A stretch of DNA of 64,000 nucleotides, from positions 38,376 through 102,375 of the forward strand of contig NZ_FRAX01000015.1 of assembly GCF_900142465.1 (NCBI RefSeq), written 5' to 3'. Below, one piece after another: positions 42,286-51,107 of this stretch. Below the pieces are notes generated by a model. The model worked only from the letters and a program-made list of their open reading frames with translations. It did not search any database and had not been told where the DNA came from. Both the position numbers and the translations under genes were made by a program. Source of the stretch: Fibrobacter sp. UWH6. Lineage in GTDB: Bacteria > Fibrobacterota > Fibrobacteria > Fibrobacterales > Fibrobacteraceae. Each line of letters opens with the position of its first letter. The first letter of the stretch is position 1.

Positions 42286-43051
42286 TTTCGGTTGCCTTTT
42301 CGTAGCTGGTCAGGTTGATCTCTTCGTTGGCGAAGAGGCCGCGCTGGGCCATCAGTTCTTTCTGCAGCCTCTTGGCTCCAGGGAGGAATGTGGCTACGGT
42401 AATGCCGCCCGATGCAAGGGCCCCGATAAAGGGAATTGCCTTGCTGACGGCCTGGGCGAATCCCTTCTTGGTTAGCTTAATTCCCAGCATCTTTGCAATG
42501 GGTTTTGCCATCTGGAAAATGGCAGTCTTGGTCAGCGCCTTCTTGGGGAGCTGTTCCAGGGCCTGCTTGGCCAGCTTTTGCGCCAGGGAGTGGATGGCCT
42601 GGGATGCCGACCCTGCGCCCATGACCGTTCCCACGAAAATGGTCATCATGTCGAGGGCCACGTCAGAAAGTTCGCCGCTGTCGTTGTCAACCATATTGGG
42701 GAATCCATACAGGTAGGCCAACTTCTGCGAGAGTACCAGCACATGAAAATAGTACTGTGAAAGGTCGGCGGGAATAGTGCCCAGCATGGCGATGCCGCCG
42801 GGGATTCCTGCAACAGCCGAGGCGGATGTGACGGCGATGGTGTGGTTACGGATGCATGCCGTTGCAACGCGATCGATCACGTCTTCGTTGACAATGGCGT
42901 AAGGACGTTTCGAAGGGATCATGTCCAGCTGTTCCTGGGTGCAGTAAAGCTTGAGTTCCTTGGTCAGGTACTCGTTCCTGTCGACCCTGATTCCAGGGAG
43001 ACTTGCTGTTTTCTGCAAAAATCCATTCCAAATTGCGACGGCGTCGGCCAT
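42272..43051 (-). CDS. EcsC-like protein
   Basis: The 259-residue protein has GGAGG before its ATG. Glycine-rich helices (AVTSASAVAGIPGGIAMLGTIPAD; FIGALASGGITVATF) and the conserved Gln/Tyr helix DLSQYYFHVLVLSQKLAYLYG resemble the EcsC family, whose role is poorly known. It has no signal peptide; the hydrophobic helices suggest membrane association. It is transcribed toward, and overlaps, the PBP4-DUF1460 gene. Confidence 0.6.
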   Translation of the reverse strand: MADAVAIWNGFLQKTASLPGIRVDRNEYLTKELKLYCTQEQLDMIPSKRPYAIVNEDVIDRVATACIRNHTIAVTSASAVAGIPGGIAMLGTIPADLSQYYFHVLVLSQKLAYLYGFPNMVDNDSGELSDVALDMMTIFVGTVMGAGSASQAIHSLAQKLAKQALEQLPKKALTKTAIFQMAKPIAKMLGIKLTKKGFAQAVSKAIPFIGALASGGITVATFLPGAKRLQKELMAQRGLFANEEINLTSYEKATETTAE

Positions 43052-43133
43052 TGAATCCTCCGAGTTAATTCACTAGAGAATAATAACTATGTGAACGCAC
43101 ATTTTGAACGTCTAACGGTAAAATAAATGATAA

Positions 43134-43180
43134 GAGTGTTTTAGAACACTATAAAACACCTTTAAAAGGCGGGGGGGGGG
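43134..43180. repeat. Hairpin plus G10 tract upstream of the EcsC-like gene
   Basis: GTGTTTTA (43136-43143) pairs perfectly with TAAAACAC (43152-43159) around an eight-base loop. CCTTTAAAAGG and ten consecutive G (43171-43180) follow. It lies between two minus-strand genes and could end the upstream one or regulate the downstream one. Confidence 0.65.
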
Positions 43181-43192
43181 AGAAAAAATCCG

Positions 43193-43648
43193 TTAAAAAT
43201 CGAAGGCCAGAATGGCCACCATCTCGTGGAGGGGGCTTTCTTCGCTGTCGTTTTTGGTGGCGCCGGATTCAAAGGCAGTCCATGCATCGGGGGCCCAACC
43301 GTAGGCATTCATGGTCAGTTCCTTGCCCATGGCAATTTCGGCGTTCTCGATTTCTTGCCATTGGATTTTGCCTGCGGGGGCCTTGTAGTACCTGAGCATG
43401 CCCAGTGCTTCCATGGATTCGGGGTAGTCATCTACCAGCTGGTAAACGCAATCCTTGTAGGATTCGCCCTTCAGACGGATCACGCGGTATAGCCTTTTGC
43501 GGCCCAGGAATTTTGTCAGGTCCGCCTGATTTACCATCACCTTGGCGCTGCCTCCGAAAAAGAAGGCCAGCTCCCGAAATACTTCGGAAGATTCGTCCAT
43601 AAGGGGCGAAAGTTTCTTGATGAGGGCTGTGGCGTCGTTGATGCTCAT
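43193..43648 (-). CDS. Hypothetical cytoplasmic protein
   Basis: The 151-residue protein begins MSINDATALIKKLSPLMD. It is mixed helix and strand without signal or membrane segments, and I recognise no family. RLYRVIRLKGESYKDCVYQLVDDYPES suggests a small globular domain. TATCCT lies six bases before the ATG and there is no ribosome site, so it may be another leaderless gene. The reading continues open far upstream, but that part overlaps the collagen-like gene and is not convincing. Confidence 0.6.
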   Translation of the reverse strand: MSINDATALIKKLSPLMDESSEVFRELAFFFGGSAKVMVNQADLTKFLGRKRLYRVIRLKGESYKDCVYQLVDDYPESMEALGMLRYYKAPAGKIQWQEIENAEIAMGKELTMNAYGWAPDAWTAFESGATKNDSEESPLHEMVAILAFDF

Positions 43649-43731
43649 ATCACAAGGATAGAAAAAATCCGCTCGCCGGATTTGAAATGCAGCGAGCGGA
43701 CTTTGATTTGGAGGAGTAGACTTGTTTTGTA

Positions 43732-45603
43732 TTAGTAATCGCAGTGGACTCTGAAAGAACCGGATTTCAAGATGAAGGCGATTGCGGAGCCGGATGCGTT
43801 CTCGTTGGAACTTGCGTTGAAGAATCTGCTGTAGTTTACGTTTCCGTAAAGGGTGTTGGAAATCGTGCTGTAGTTCACTTCTGCGGATGTCTTGCTCGTG
43901 ACCCACATGCCTTCGCTTTCTTCGTTCTGGGCCCTGAATGTTACAAAGGAACGACCAACCTTGTTGCACATGTAGGTCAGGTAGTAAGTGCCGGGGCGGG
44001 TGAAGGTATATCCGGTCATGTTGTCCAGAATATAGCCGCAAGCCACTTCCTTTACCGTATTGTCGGAGTTCTTCAGGGTCACCCTCGTCTGACCTTCGTA
44101 TTCGTAGGGGGCCAGGGCACTCATGCCGTCGGCAGAGGTGGATTCCACACCATCCCAGGTATAGCTGGTAATGGGGGCGTAGGACTGGCAACCGCTCAGT
44201 TTCCAGGCGCGATGGGTATCGGTGGTGTTTTCGGTATCTTCGGTACAGGCACAGTTTCTGATCTGGGATGCCTTTACCTCTACATAACCGCCGCATCTTT
44301 CGTAACCATTTCCGTTGATGGAAAGCTTGGAGTAGAACGTTCCGATGGTGTCGTAGAACACGTTGGCGGTTACAATACCGTCGTTGCCGGTAGCATCATA
44401 AGAGGCCATGGTGGCACCGGGGAACTTCCATTCGTAAACGGAATTGAGAATGTCTACGATAGAGGAAGTTTCGTTGGCGTCGAACTGGAACTTGACGGAA
44501 TCTCCATGGTATATAGTTGTCATACAACCAACGCATCCAGGATAGTATGCTCCGCAGTATCCGCTTACGACTCCCGGTTCCACGCTGTAGCTGTAGGCGG
44601 GCTGGGGGTTCACCGTCACTTGGGCAGCGCTACTGGTGGGAGCCTTGGAACTGGAGGAAACATATACGATGACCGGTTCGTAGGTGATGCTGGTCTGGGT
44701 TCCGTTGGTGTAGTTGTTATAGATGGTGGCTTTGATCGTGCTGGTATCGGTACCGCAAACAACGGTAAGGGTGGAGTCCGAGGAATTCAGGATGCGACAC
44801 CCAACGCCATCCGTTCCGTTGACTCCATCTTGGCCATCCCTGCCATCCTTACCGTCTTTGCCGTCGGCACCGTTTGTGCCGTCCTTCCCATTTACACCAT
44901 CTTTACCATCGGCGCCGTCTTTACCGTCAACGCCATCCTTGCCATCTACGCCGTCGCGGCCGTTCAGACCGTCTTTACCGTCAACGCCATCCTTGCCGTC
45001 AACACCGTCACGGCCGTCTTTACCGTCGACGCCATCCTTACCATCTACGCCATTTGCGCCATCAAGGCCGTCGCGACCATTGTAGACCGCCACCACGGAG
45101 GTGTCGCAAATGACGTAGATGCCGGAGCCATCGGGAATAGGAGTGGTCTGGCAGGAGGTGCCGTCCTTACCGGCTTTGCCGTCTGCCCCATCTTTACCAT
45201 CCTTCCCGTTCAGGATTACTCCGGACTTGTTGCCGCAAGTCACTGTGTAGCCGAGGTTGCTCTCGAGCTCCATCAGGTCGCAGCCCGCCAACTCCTGATT
45301 GCCGGTATTTGTTCCAGACGTATTCACCTGGCTGTTAGTCAACACTCCGACTAGGGTTCCATTGCAAATGACATGGATGCCGCTAGACACACTAACCATG
45401 GAACAGGTGGGAACGCTCTGGACATTGGTTGCGGTCGAGCCGGAGACTGTGCCCGATGCCGTAACGTTTGCCGTAATCTCGCCGTTGGCGTTAACTGCCT
45501 GTTCTGCGTTGATCAAGTCTTCGTTAGAACAGGCTGCAAGGAGCATGGCCGAAGGCAATGCTGCCATCAGCACTTTTCGTGATGTTAAAATTGGGAAAAT
45601 CAT
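43732..45603 (-). CDS. Lipoprotein with collagen-like Gly-X-Y repeat
   Basis: The 623-residue protein has AAGGAG before its ATG and a signal peptide ending in the lipobox LAAC (Cys25). After a short domain comes a collagen-like stretch of Gly-X-Y triplets (about residues 123-264), mostly G(K/V/R)D and GKDGVD, interrupted by short non-collagen segments with CQTTPIPDGSGIYVICD. A Thr/Ser linker, a PKD-like domain (VKFQFDANETSSIVD) and a Cys-rich C-terminus ending FRVHCDY follow. Probably a rod-like surface protein. Partner unknown. Confidence 0.88.
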   Translation of the reverse strand: MIFPILTSRKVLMAALPSAMLLAACSNEDLINAEQAVNANGEITANVTASGTVSGSTATNVQSVPTCSMVSVSSGIHVICNGTLVGVLTNSQVNTSGTNTGNQELAGCDLMELESNLGYTVTCGNKSGVILNGKDGKDGADGKAGKDGTSCQTTPIPDGSGIYVICDTSVVAVYNGRDGLDGANGVDGKDGVDGKDGRDGVDGKDGVDGKDGLNGRDGVDGKDGVDGKDGADGKDGVNGKDGTNGADGKDGKDGRDGQDGVNGTDGVGCRILNSSDSTLTVVCGTDTSTIKATIYNNYTNGTQTSITYEPVIVYVSSSSKAPTSSAAQVTVNPQPAYSYSVEPGVVSGYCGAYYPGCVGCMTTIYHGDSVKFQFDANETSSIVDILNSVYEWKFPGATMASYDATGNDGIVTANVFYDTIGTFYSKLSINGNGYERCGGYVEVKASQIRNCACTEDTENTTDTHRAWKLSGCQSYAPITSYTWDGVESTSADGMSALAPYEYEGQTRVTLKNSDNTVKEVACGYILDNMTGYTFTRPGTYYLTYMCNKVGRSFVTFRAQNEESEGMWVTSKTSAEVNYSTISNTLYGNVNYSRFFNASSNENASGSAIAFILKSGSFRVHCDY

Positions 45604-45724
45604 GAAAGGCTCCTTGTCAAAAGTATGCTATGTAATATATGCTGACATAAAGCCCTTTATAATGGAAAAGTCCCAAAGCCCTATTCTCAAGTGGAACAGT
45701 AGCTGTAAAAAATGAAAGGTTTAC

Positions 45725-45753
45725 TTGACACCGCTCACACTCAAAACGATAAT
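45725..45753 (+). promoter_or_regulatory. Promoter of the 45771 gene
   Basis: TTGACA (45725-45730), exactly 17 bases, then GATAAT (45748-45753), followed by GAGGTG and the ATG. Close to sigma-70 consensus. Confidence 0.82.
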
Positions 45754-45770
45754 GCTTTTGAGGTGCGTGT

Positions 45771-47276
45771 ATGTCTGAAAACTTTCGCCGGTTTAAGTTC
45801 GGGTCAAAGAATCTCTATGGCGTCTGGAGACTTTTGAGGGGCGTGGGTATCGTACAAGGCTGTCTACCTGGAGAAGACATAATGAGCGTCGGTTTCTACA
45901 GCGAGGTTGTAGGACATCATACGAAGCGAAACATTGAACGCCTCGTAAGTCAACTGGTTGATTTTCGTCTAGGTATGGCGCACCTGTACAATATTCAACA
46001 AGAAATCAAGGGCGATTGGAATGGCTTTATGGAGTATCGCTTTTCGGAAAAGTGGAAGCGCAAGCGAACTGCAAGCTATGGGGACCTTCTCAAGGTCGTT
46101 GCCCCCCATGAACGAGGTCAGCGGTTTGTACGAGATTTTCCGGAATATGAACGCATCTCGTTTCTAGAATTTAACGATTCCTTTTTATCTCCGAGAATCC
46201 AGTCTTCTGATTATTGGGCGGAACATAAGGCGGGGCGAATTGACGGTTATACTTTGGGTGATTCAGAAACCTTTTCTGCCTATGGTATTTTCCATCGCTT
46301 GATGGAGACGGCTGCGTACCTGCCTAATTGCCCTATGGCAAAAATCTTGTACCCTAGGACCTATAGTTTCCTGTGTGGTCAGGAAACCAAGTCGACCAGT
46401 CGGTTTAGACTCAAGTTTGTAGCGACTTGTAACGACACCACTCCGCGGGGCCTGCTAAAAATGGCCCGTCATTTTGTGGAACACTACTATGCAGATACTG
46501 GAGATTCCCGCATAAAAGTTGAACATGATTTAGATACGGTACAAGTGTCTGATGTCTGTTTCTATTCCTGTGATCCATATGAAGGAAAGCCTGCAGATGA
46601 AAATGACTTTTGGGGTGACTTTGTCAATTATTTTGAGTGGGATTACGATTCCGACGGTAATATTACCTTTGTTGAATTCGTCTGCTCTGTTGAAAGTCGT
46701 GGTTACCTGGTAGGCGGAACCGAACTTTCCAATGATTTAAGTCGATATAAAGGCGGGGTATATATGGACTTTTCGAGGGCGGATTTTTTTCAGTTTTTTC
46801 GCGACCTGTTTGAACATCCTCTTGAACTTTGTGTGAGTGACTGTTTCCTGATGACCGTTCCGACCCTAGAGGAATATAGGGATTTCAAGTACAAGCAGTA
46901 CTTTGGTGACGTATGGTGTCTTGAAAATATGCTGAGATGTTTCTGTGATTTTGGGACAATAAATGAGTGGAATCTGCTTTCGCCCTTGCTTAAGATCATG
47001 CAGGCCGGTGCGCCTAAAAATTGCCACTTGAAAATTGATTATCGGGGATGGCATAGCCCCGGTGTTTTGAGTTCTCCTGGGGATTATGAGACGTTCTTTG
47101 AAACAGTGGATTCCTGGATCCATATTTTGCAATCTCTTTTGGATAATTGGGATCTTGTTCGCTCCCGCAAGGAACTTGCGAAAAAAATCACAGATGTGGT
47201 ATCGCTAGATCCCTTGTTGTATACGGATTCCGACGTCGAAGAGGTTGTAATATACGCTAACGGTCTGATTGAATAA
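45771..47276 (+). CDS. Unknown protein A of a paralogue pair (501 residues)
   Basis: No signal peptide or membrane helix is visible and no family is recognised. The protein is rich in Phe, Tyr, Trp and Asp. It contains DYDSDGNITFVEF, which fits the 12-residue EF-hand loop pattern, although a plain beta hairpin is also possible. Its C-terminus, DPLLYTDSDVEEVVIYANGLIE in form, matches that of the 49200 gene (DPFLYTD...EGLI). A strong promoter and GAGGTG lie upstream. The PEGA-barrel gene stands between the two. Confidence 0.72.
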   Translation: MSENFRRFKFGSKNLYGVWRLLRGVGIVQGCLPGEDIMSVGFYSEVVGHHTKRNIERLVSQLVDFRLGMAHLYNIQQEIKGDWNGFMEYRFSEKWKRKRTASYGDLLKVVAPHERGQRFVRDFPEYERISFLEFNDSFLSPRIQSSDYWAEHKAGRIDGYTLGDSETFSAYGIFHRLMETAAYLPNCPMAKILYPRTYSFLCGQETKSTSRFRLKFVATCNDTTPRGLLKMARHFVEHYYADTGDSRIKVEHDLDTVQVSDVCFYSCDPYEGKPADENDFWGDFVNYFEWDYDSDGNITFVEFVCSVESRGYLVGGTELSNDLSRYKGGVYMDFSRADFFQFFRDLFEHPLELCVSDCFLMTVPTLEEYRDFKYKQYFGDVWCLENMLRCFCDFGTINEWNLLSPLLKIMQAGAPKNCHLKIDYRGWHSPGVLSSPGDYETFFETVDSWIHILQSLLDNWDLVRSRKELAKKITDVVSLDPLLYTDSDVEEVVIYANGLIE

Positions 47277-47320
47277 AAAGTTTTTATCTTTTTTTGCAAT
47301 CATCGTTATTGCGTATTATT

Positions 47321-49138
47321 ATGAGTGCTCGTATAAAGTTTACTGTTCTCTTTTTGCTTTGCCTGGTGGTAAATTCCTTTGCAACCTATGTGGCTGTTCT
47401 GGAGACAATGTCTAGTACGGGTGCTCTTGGCCTGTCCGAAAGAATGTACCTGACCGATAAGCTCCGCGAAATTGCCAGTCGTACCTTGCCTGCCTATATG
47501 GATTACACCATCATGACTCGCGAGAACATCAACGCCATGCTGCCTCCGGGTAAGACGATTGAGGAATGTGAAGGTTCGTGCCTGGCTGAAACTGGCCGAA
47601 ATATTGCCGCTGACTTTATTGCCCAGGGGCGTATCGGAATGTTCGGTCAGCAGTTGACCTTGACTGTGGAACTCTACGAAACCGCATCCAATAAACTGGT
47701 GGGGAGCTTTACCGCCCGTAAGCCCGATGCGGAGGGCCTCATCGAAGATATCGAAGAAAAGGCCCCAGAACTTTTTGAACTGGTGAAGGGCGGACCCGCA
47801 GGTGTGCCGGCTTCCAAAGCCGACGATTTTCGTAGCTATGTGGTGGATGTGCAAACGGATCCGGTTGGTGCCTTGCTCAGTGTAGATGGAAAGCCTCAGG
47901 GGTCCTGTAAGAATACTCCCTGTAACGTGTATTTGACTCCCGGACGTCATCGATTCCTTTTTGTTAGTGAAAATTATAAGGATCTGGATACGGTCGTCGA
48001 TGTAAGGCAGGATAATCAGAAATTGTGGGCTTCTATGGAGGCTAACTTCGGCACGATTACGGTGGCTCCTGTGTTTACGGATAATTACGAGGCTGCAGGC
48101 CATTTACGGGTGACTGTAAATGGCAAGACTCAGAGCGGCTCCAAGTTTAGATTGGCTCCCGGCAATTACAAGATTGCAGTTTCTCATCGCTGTTACGAAA
48201 CGCGTGAATCTACGGTGAACGTGTCTAACGGAAGTAAGCTGAAGTTTAGCAAGGCTCTAGATGTGGCCATGGCTGGTATTACTATCGAGTCTGCTGAAAA
48301 TGGAAATTGGGATGATCCGGAGCCTGTGTACGTGAATGGGGTTCAAGTGGGTGTAACTCCTTATACGGGGCAGGTTCCCGTTTGCGCCAAGATCCAGATG
48401 GGCGTACGCAAGGAGACCATGGTTACTGACCTTAAACCGGGCCAGAAGAACCGCTATGTGTACAAACCCTCAAAATACTCGTCTGTTTACGGAAAAGAAG
48501 ACTACCAGGCTTCTCACCTGGACGCACCGGTAAAGGCTTCGACCTTTGATGGATCGGGTATGCCCAAGGATACAATCGGTCGTGAAACCAAGTTGTTCTT
48601 TAACGTTTCTTTTGGTGGATTGCTTTATACAAGCAACGGAGAGGAGCGTTCTGACACGGATTTTAAATTTGGCTTAGGTTTTGAATATGACCTGGCCACC
48701 AGCCGCCGCTTTGTTTTTGGCCTCGGATTAGGCATGTCTTTTGAAACGCAGAATATTCAATACGATATCTACAATAGCAACAGCTCCTATTATGGCGACT
48801 ACTATTATTATAGCGACTATGTTAGCTATAGTGATGATGTGCAACTGATAAACATTGATGCCTTCTGTGTGCTGGGCGTGGGTTGGGCAGGTTTTAAATT
48901 CTTTGCGAGGGCCGGCTTAAGCTTTAATGTAAGTATGGAATATGGAGGCATGTTGGATCTAGAGTCAGTCCCTGCGGTGGGCATGTTTGAATTGGGTTTC
49001 AGGTTTGCAAGGAACCATGAATTCTATGTGGGTGTTAGTGGAGGTGTGCTTGAAGACACTGCCCAGAACCTTACTTCCGACAACAGCATATTTTTTGGCT
49101 ACCGTTACGCTCCTACCGTGGGTAGAAAGGCCTTTTAG
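47321..49138 (+). CDS. PEGA-domain outer-membrane barrel protein
   Basis: From the ATG at 47321 the protein has 605 residues and a signal peptide (about 1-18, ending NSFA). The N-terminal part resembles TolB-N/CsgG-like domains (VAVLETMSSTGALGLSERMYLTDKL, RNIAADFIAQGRIG). PEGA-type modules follow (VDVQTDPVGALLSVDGKPQG and VYVNGVQVGVTPYTG). The C-terminal 190 residues read as a beta-barrel with Tyr-rich loops, ending VGRKAF. Probably an outer-membrane protein with a periplasmic sensor-like part. It lies between two related unknown genes. Confidence 0.8.
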   Translation: MSARIKFTVLFLLCLVVNSFATYVAVLETMSSTGALGLSERMYLTDKLREIASRTLPAYMDYTIMTRENINAMLPPGKTIEECEGSCLAETGRNIAADFIAQGRIGMFGQQLTLTVELYETASNKLVGSFTARKPDAEGLIEDIEEKAPELFELVKGGPAGVPASKADDFRSYVVDVQTDPVGALLSVDGKPQGSCKNTPCNVYLTPGRHRFLFVSENYKDLDTVVDVRQDNQKLWASMEANFGTITVAPVFTDNYEAAGHLRVTVNGKTQSGSKFRLAPGNYKIAVSHRCYETRESTVNVSNGSKLKFSKALDVAMAGITIESAENGNWDDPEPVYVNGVQVGVTPYTGQVPVCAKIQMGVRKETMVTDLKPGQKNRYVYKPSKYSSVYGKEDYQASHLDAPVKASTFDGSGMPKDTIGRETKLFFNVSFGGLLYTSNGEERSDTDFKFGLGFEYDLATSRRFVFGLGLGMSFETQNIQYDIYNSNSSYYGDYYYYSDYVSYSDDVQLINIDAFCVLGVGWAGFKFFARAGLSFNVSMEYGGMLDLESVPAVGMFELGFRFARNHEFYVGVSGGVLEDTAQNLTSDNSIFFGYRYAPTVGRKAF

Positions 49139-49199
49139 GCCGCAATCCATCCTTGGCTGAATTTGACAAAATGGTCCCGTGTACACGATATAATGGTGT

Positions 49200-50384
49200 A
49201 TGCGGGATCTTTTTCACATTAATGATTATATCAGGTTGAATTCGTCTGACTTTAAGGGGGAAATTAAAAGGAGACGGATCAGTTTCAACATGCCCACTCG
49301 AAATGTGCGTTACTGGATGAATCGGGCCAAGACGCCTGAGGGCTTCCGTTTCCGTCGTCTTCTAGAAGGGGAATCCTTGCTGGTTGTGGACAACAAACTC
49401 ATGGTGGAACTGCCTGAATCGCTGGCTCGCGAAGAAATTGTGGCCCAGATGGTGCAATCGATTTTTGGCGAGGGTTGTACCTTGCCGATTCCCAAGACTG
49501 TGGCAGGGAACATCAAGGTTTCGCTGAAAGTGGATTCTTCCAGCGTAAAGTGGGTGTTTAGCGGCCGCGTGGTGACCGTGACTTTTGATTCCTCGGTTTC
49601 GCTAAATCAGGCTGTTTCCAGATTGAACTCCGATGAACTTGATCGCGGCCTTAAGATTAGTTCCAATGAATTATTCGAGGCGGGATCGTCTTCGCGGGTG
49701 CTGTACGAGGTGATTGTAAATCCGGATGGGATTGAATGTATTTGTACCAAATCCGGTTATTACATCATCACTAAGTCTACCGATGAAGCGATACTTCGTC
49801 GCAAGTTCTTTCTGATGTATGGTAGAAGGTGTTTTGGTTCCATGGAGGTACTCTACAATTATGCACAGTACTTTAAGTACGGCAAATCCACCACGGATCA
49901 AAGGGATGTTTTTGAAGGCCTGAAAAGACGCCAGACTGTGGGTTGGCTACAGAACAAAAATTACTATGAGGTAAAACAGCGGGTAAAGAGTGACCAGACA
50001 TTGGGCGATATGTGCAGGTATGTCAAGTCCCTTGATGGAGCGCTAGCACAGTGCCAGAAAGCTTTTGATTCGGGAGAATGCTATGGATCCGAAATGCGCT
50101 TTGCCACAACCCATGGCTATGTTGAAATTTCCTTAGAAAATAATCCTGATTTAAATGATCGGGATTACTTGCACGAAGGTCTAGAAACATTGCGCAAACG
50201 GGTTTCCCTGATGTTGAAATTTCTTGAAGAGGATCTGGCTCCCTCTGTACCGAATGCAACACTTCTAGAGAATGCACTGCTGAATTACGCCTTTACGAAG
50301 GTGTGCGCCGATCCCTTCCTGTATACAGATTTCTCTGGGGATTATCAGGTGGATTACCATGAGTTTGCAGAAGGATTGATTTAG
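49200..50384 (+). CDS. Unknown protein B of a paralogue pair (394 residues)
   Basis: No known family recognised. The N-terminus is basic (FKGEIKRRRISFNMPTRN), followed by a strand-rich region and helices. The C-terminus DPFLYTDFSGDYQVDYHEFAEGLI parallels that of the 45771 protein. TATAAT ends five bases before the ATG and there is no Shine-Dalgarno, so the transcript is probably leaderless or nearly so. It is followed eight bases later by a secreted-protein gene. Confidence 0.7.
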   Translation: MRDLFHINDYIRLNSSDFKGEIKRRRISFNMPTRNVRYWMNRAKTPEGFRFRRLLEGESLLVVDNKLMVELPESLAREEIVAQMVQSIFGEGCTLPIPKTVAGNIKVSLKVDSSSVKWVFSGRVVTVTFDSSVSLNQAVSRLNSDELDRGLKISSNELFEAGSSSRVLYEVIVNPDGIECICTKSGYYIITKSTDEAILRRKFFLMYGRRCFGSMEVLYNYAQYFKYGKSTTDQRDVFEGLKRRQTVGWLQNKNYYEVKQRVKSDQTLGDMCRYVKSLDGALAQCQKAFDSGECYGSEMRFATTHGYVEISLENNPDLNDRDYLHEGLETLRKRVSLMLKFLEEDLAPSVPNATLLENALLNYAFTKVCADPFLYTDFSGDYQVDYHEFAEGLI

Positions 50385-50392
50385 GGGTGATT

Positions 50393-51019
50393 ATGAGGTT
50401 GTTCTGTGTTGTGATGCTCTGTGCCGTATGGGTCTGGGCGGAGGGGGCTGAAACCGTACGCGGGGTGGAATTCTCCGACTTGCTCAAGGAAATCGCCCTC
50501 CCTAAAAGTTGCCGCTGCACCGTACACGACGAACGCTTTTTGGCGGAGCCCGGCACCTTCGTGGACTGGGAAACCGACGGTGTGTCCGAGGTGCCTTCGA
50601 GCAGTATCGTTTCGGGGCTTGGAGGCCTTGGTCGCATAGGCTCGCTTTACATCCGCTTTGACGGAAAGTCCATGACCAAGGTATTGCACAAGGTGGTGGA
50701 AGAAGTCCCCTGGGGGATCTCCTGGTCGGGAACTTTTCACCTTGTATACGGAATCTACCTGTCTGCGGCAGTATCTTCTAGGGATTACGTCAGCATCGTG
50801 AATTACATCGAAAAGAAAAAGTGGGGCAAGGTCATCAAGATTCCCGAAGTCTCGGGAGAAGAGTGCAACTCCACCTGGGTCGAGATCAGGATCCCCGGTT
50901 ATAGGACCATGTGGATGAACGACCTTGAGGATTTTGGGAATAGTTGCGGGTCGGTACATCTAACCTTTGTATTCGAAAAGCCGGATGAGAGTCGCGCCTG
51001 CCGCCTGTTCGAGGGGTGA
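50393..51019 (+). CDS. Secreted protein of unknown function
   Basis: The ATG at 50393 follows AGGGGTGA, which sits on the previous stop, so the two genes are probably translated from one message. The 208-residue product has a signal peptide (about 1-17, ending VWAEG) and several cysteines (KSCRCT, EECNST, NSCGS, ACRL). It is strand-rich (SLYIRFDGKSM, VHLTFVFEK). No family recognised. Confidence 0.65.
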   Translation: MRLFCVVMLCAVWVWAEGAETVRGVEFSDLLKEIALPKSCRCTVHDERFLAEPGTFVDWETDGVSEVPSSSIVSGLGGLGRIGSLYIRFDGKSMTKVLHKVVEEVPWGISWSGTFHLVYGIYLSAAVSSRDYVSIVNYIEKKKWGKVIKIPEVSGEECNSTWVEIRIPGYRTMWMNDLEDFGNSCGSVHLTFVFEKPDESRACRLFEG

Positions 51020-51094
51020 TTTTCGTCTAGGGGTGTTGTAAAACTTTACAATCCTTTTTTCGCTAAAACCCTAAACACGTCCTTTTTTTGGGGT

Positions 51095-51100
51095 TATCAT
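51095..51100 (+). promoter_or_regulatory. -10 box of the GH8 gene (predicted leaderless)
   Basis: TATCAT, seven bases, then the ATG at 51108. The seven bases contain AAGGG, but only two bases from the ATG, too close to act as a ribosome site. Confidence 0.5.
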
Positions 51101-51107
51101 TAAGGGC

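Noticed and set aside
43649..44296. N-terminal extension of the 43193 protein
   Set aside because: The extension lies in another frame of the collagen-like gene, is Arg/His-rich, and an ATG at 43648 with a promoter-like box gives a compact protein.
43744..45354. 536-codon plus-strand frame over the collagen-like gene
   Set aside because: It is a reflection of the Gly-X-Y codon repeat; no signal or ribosome site, and the minus-strand lipoprotein is well supported.
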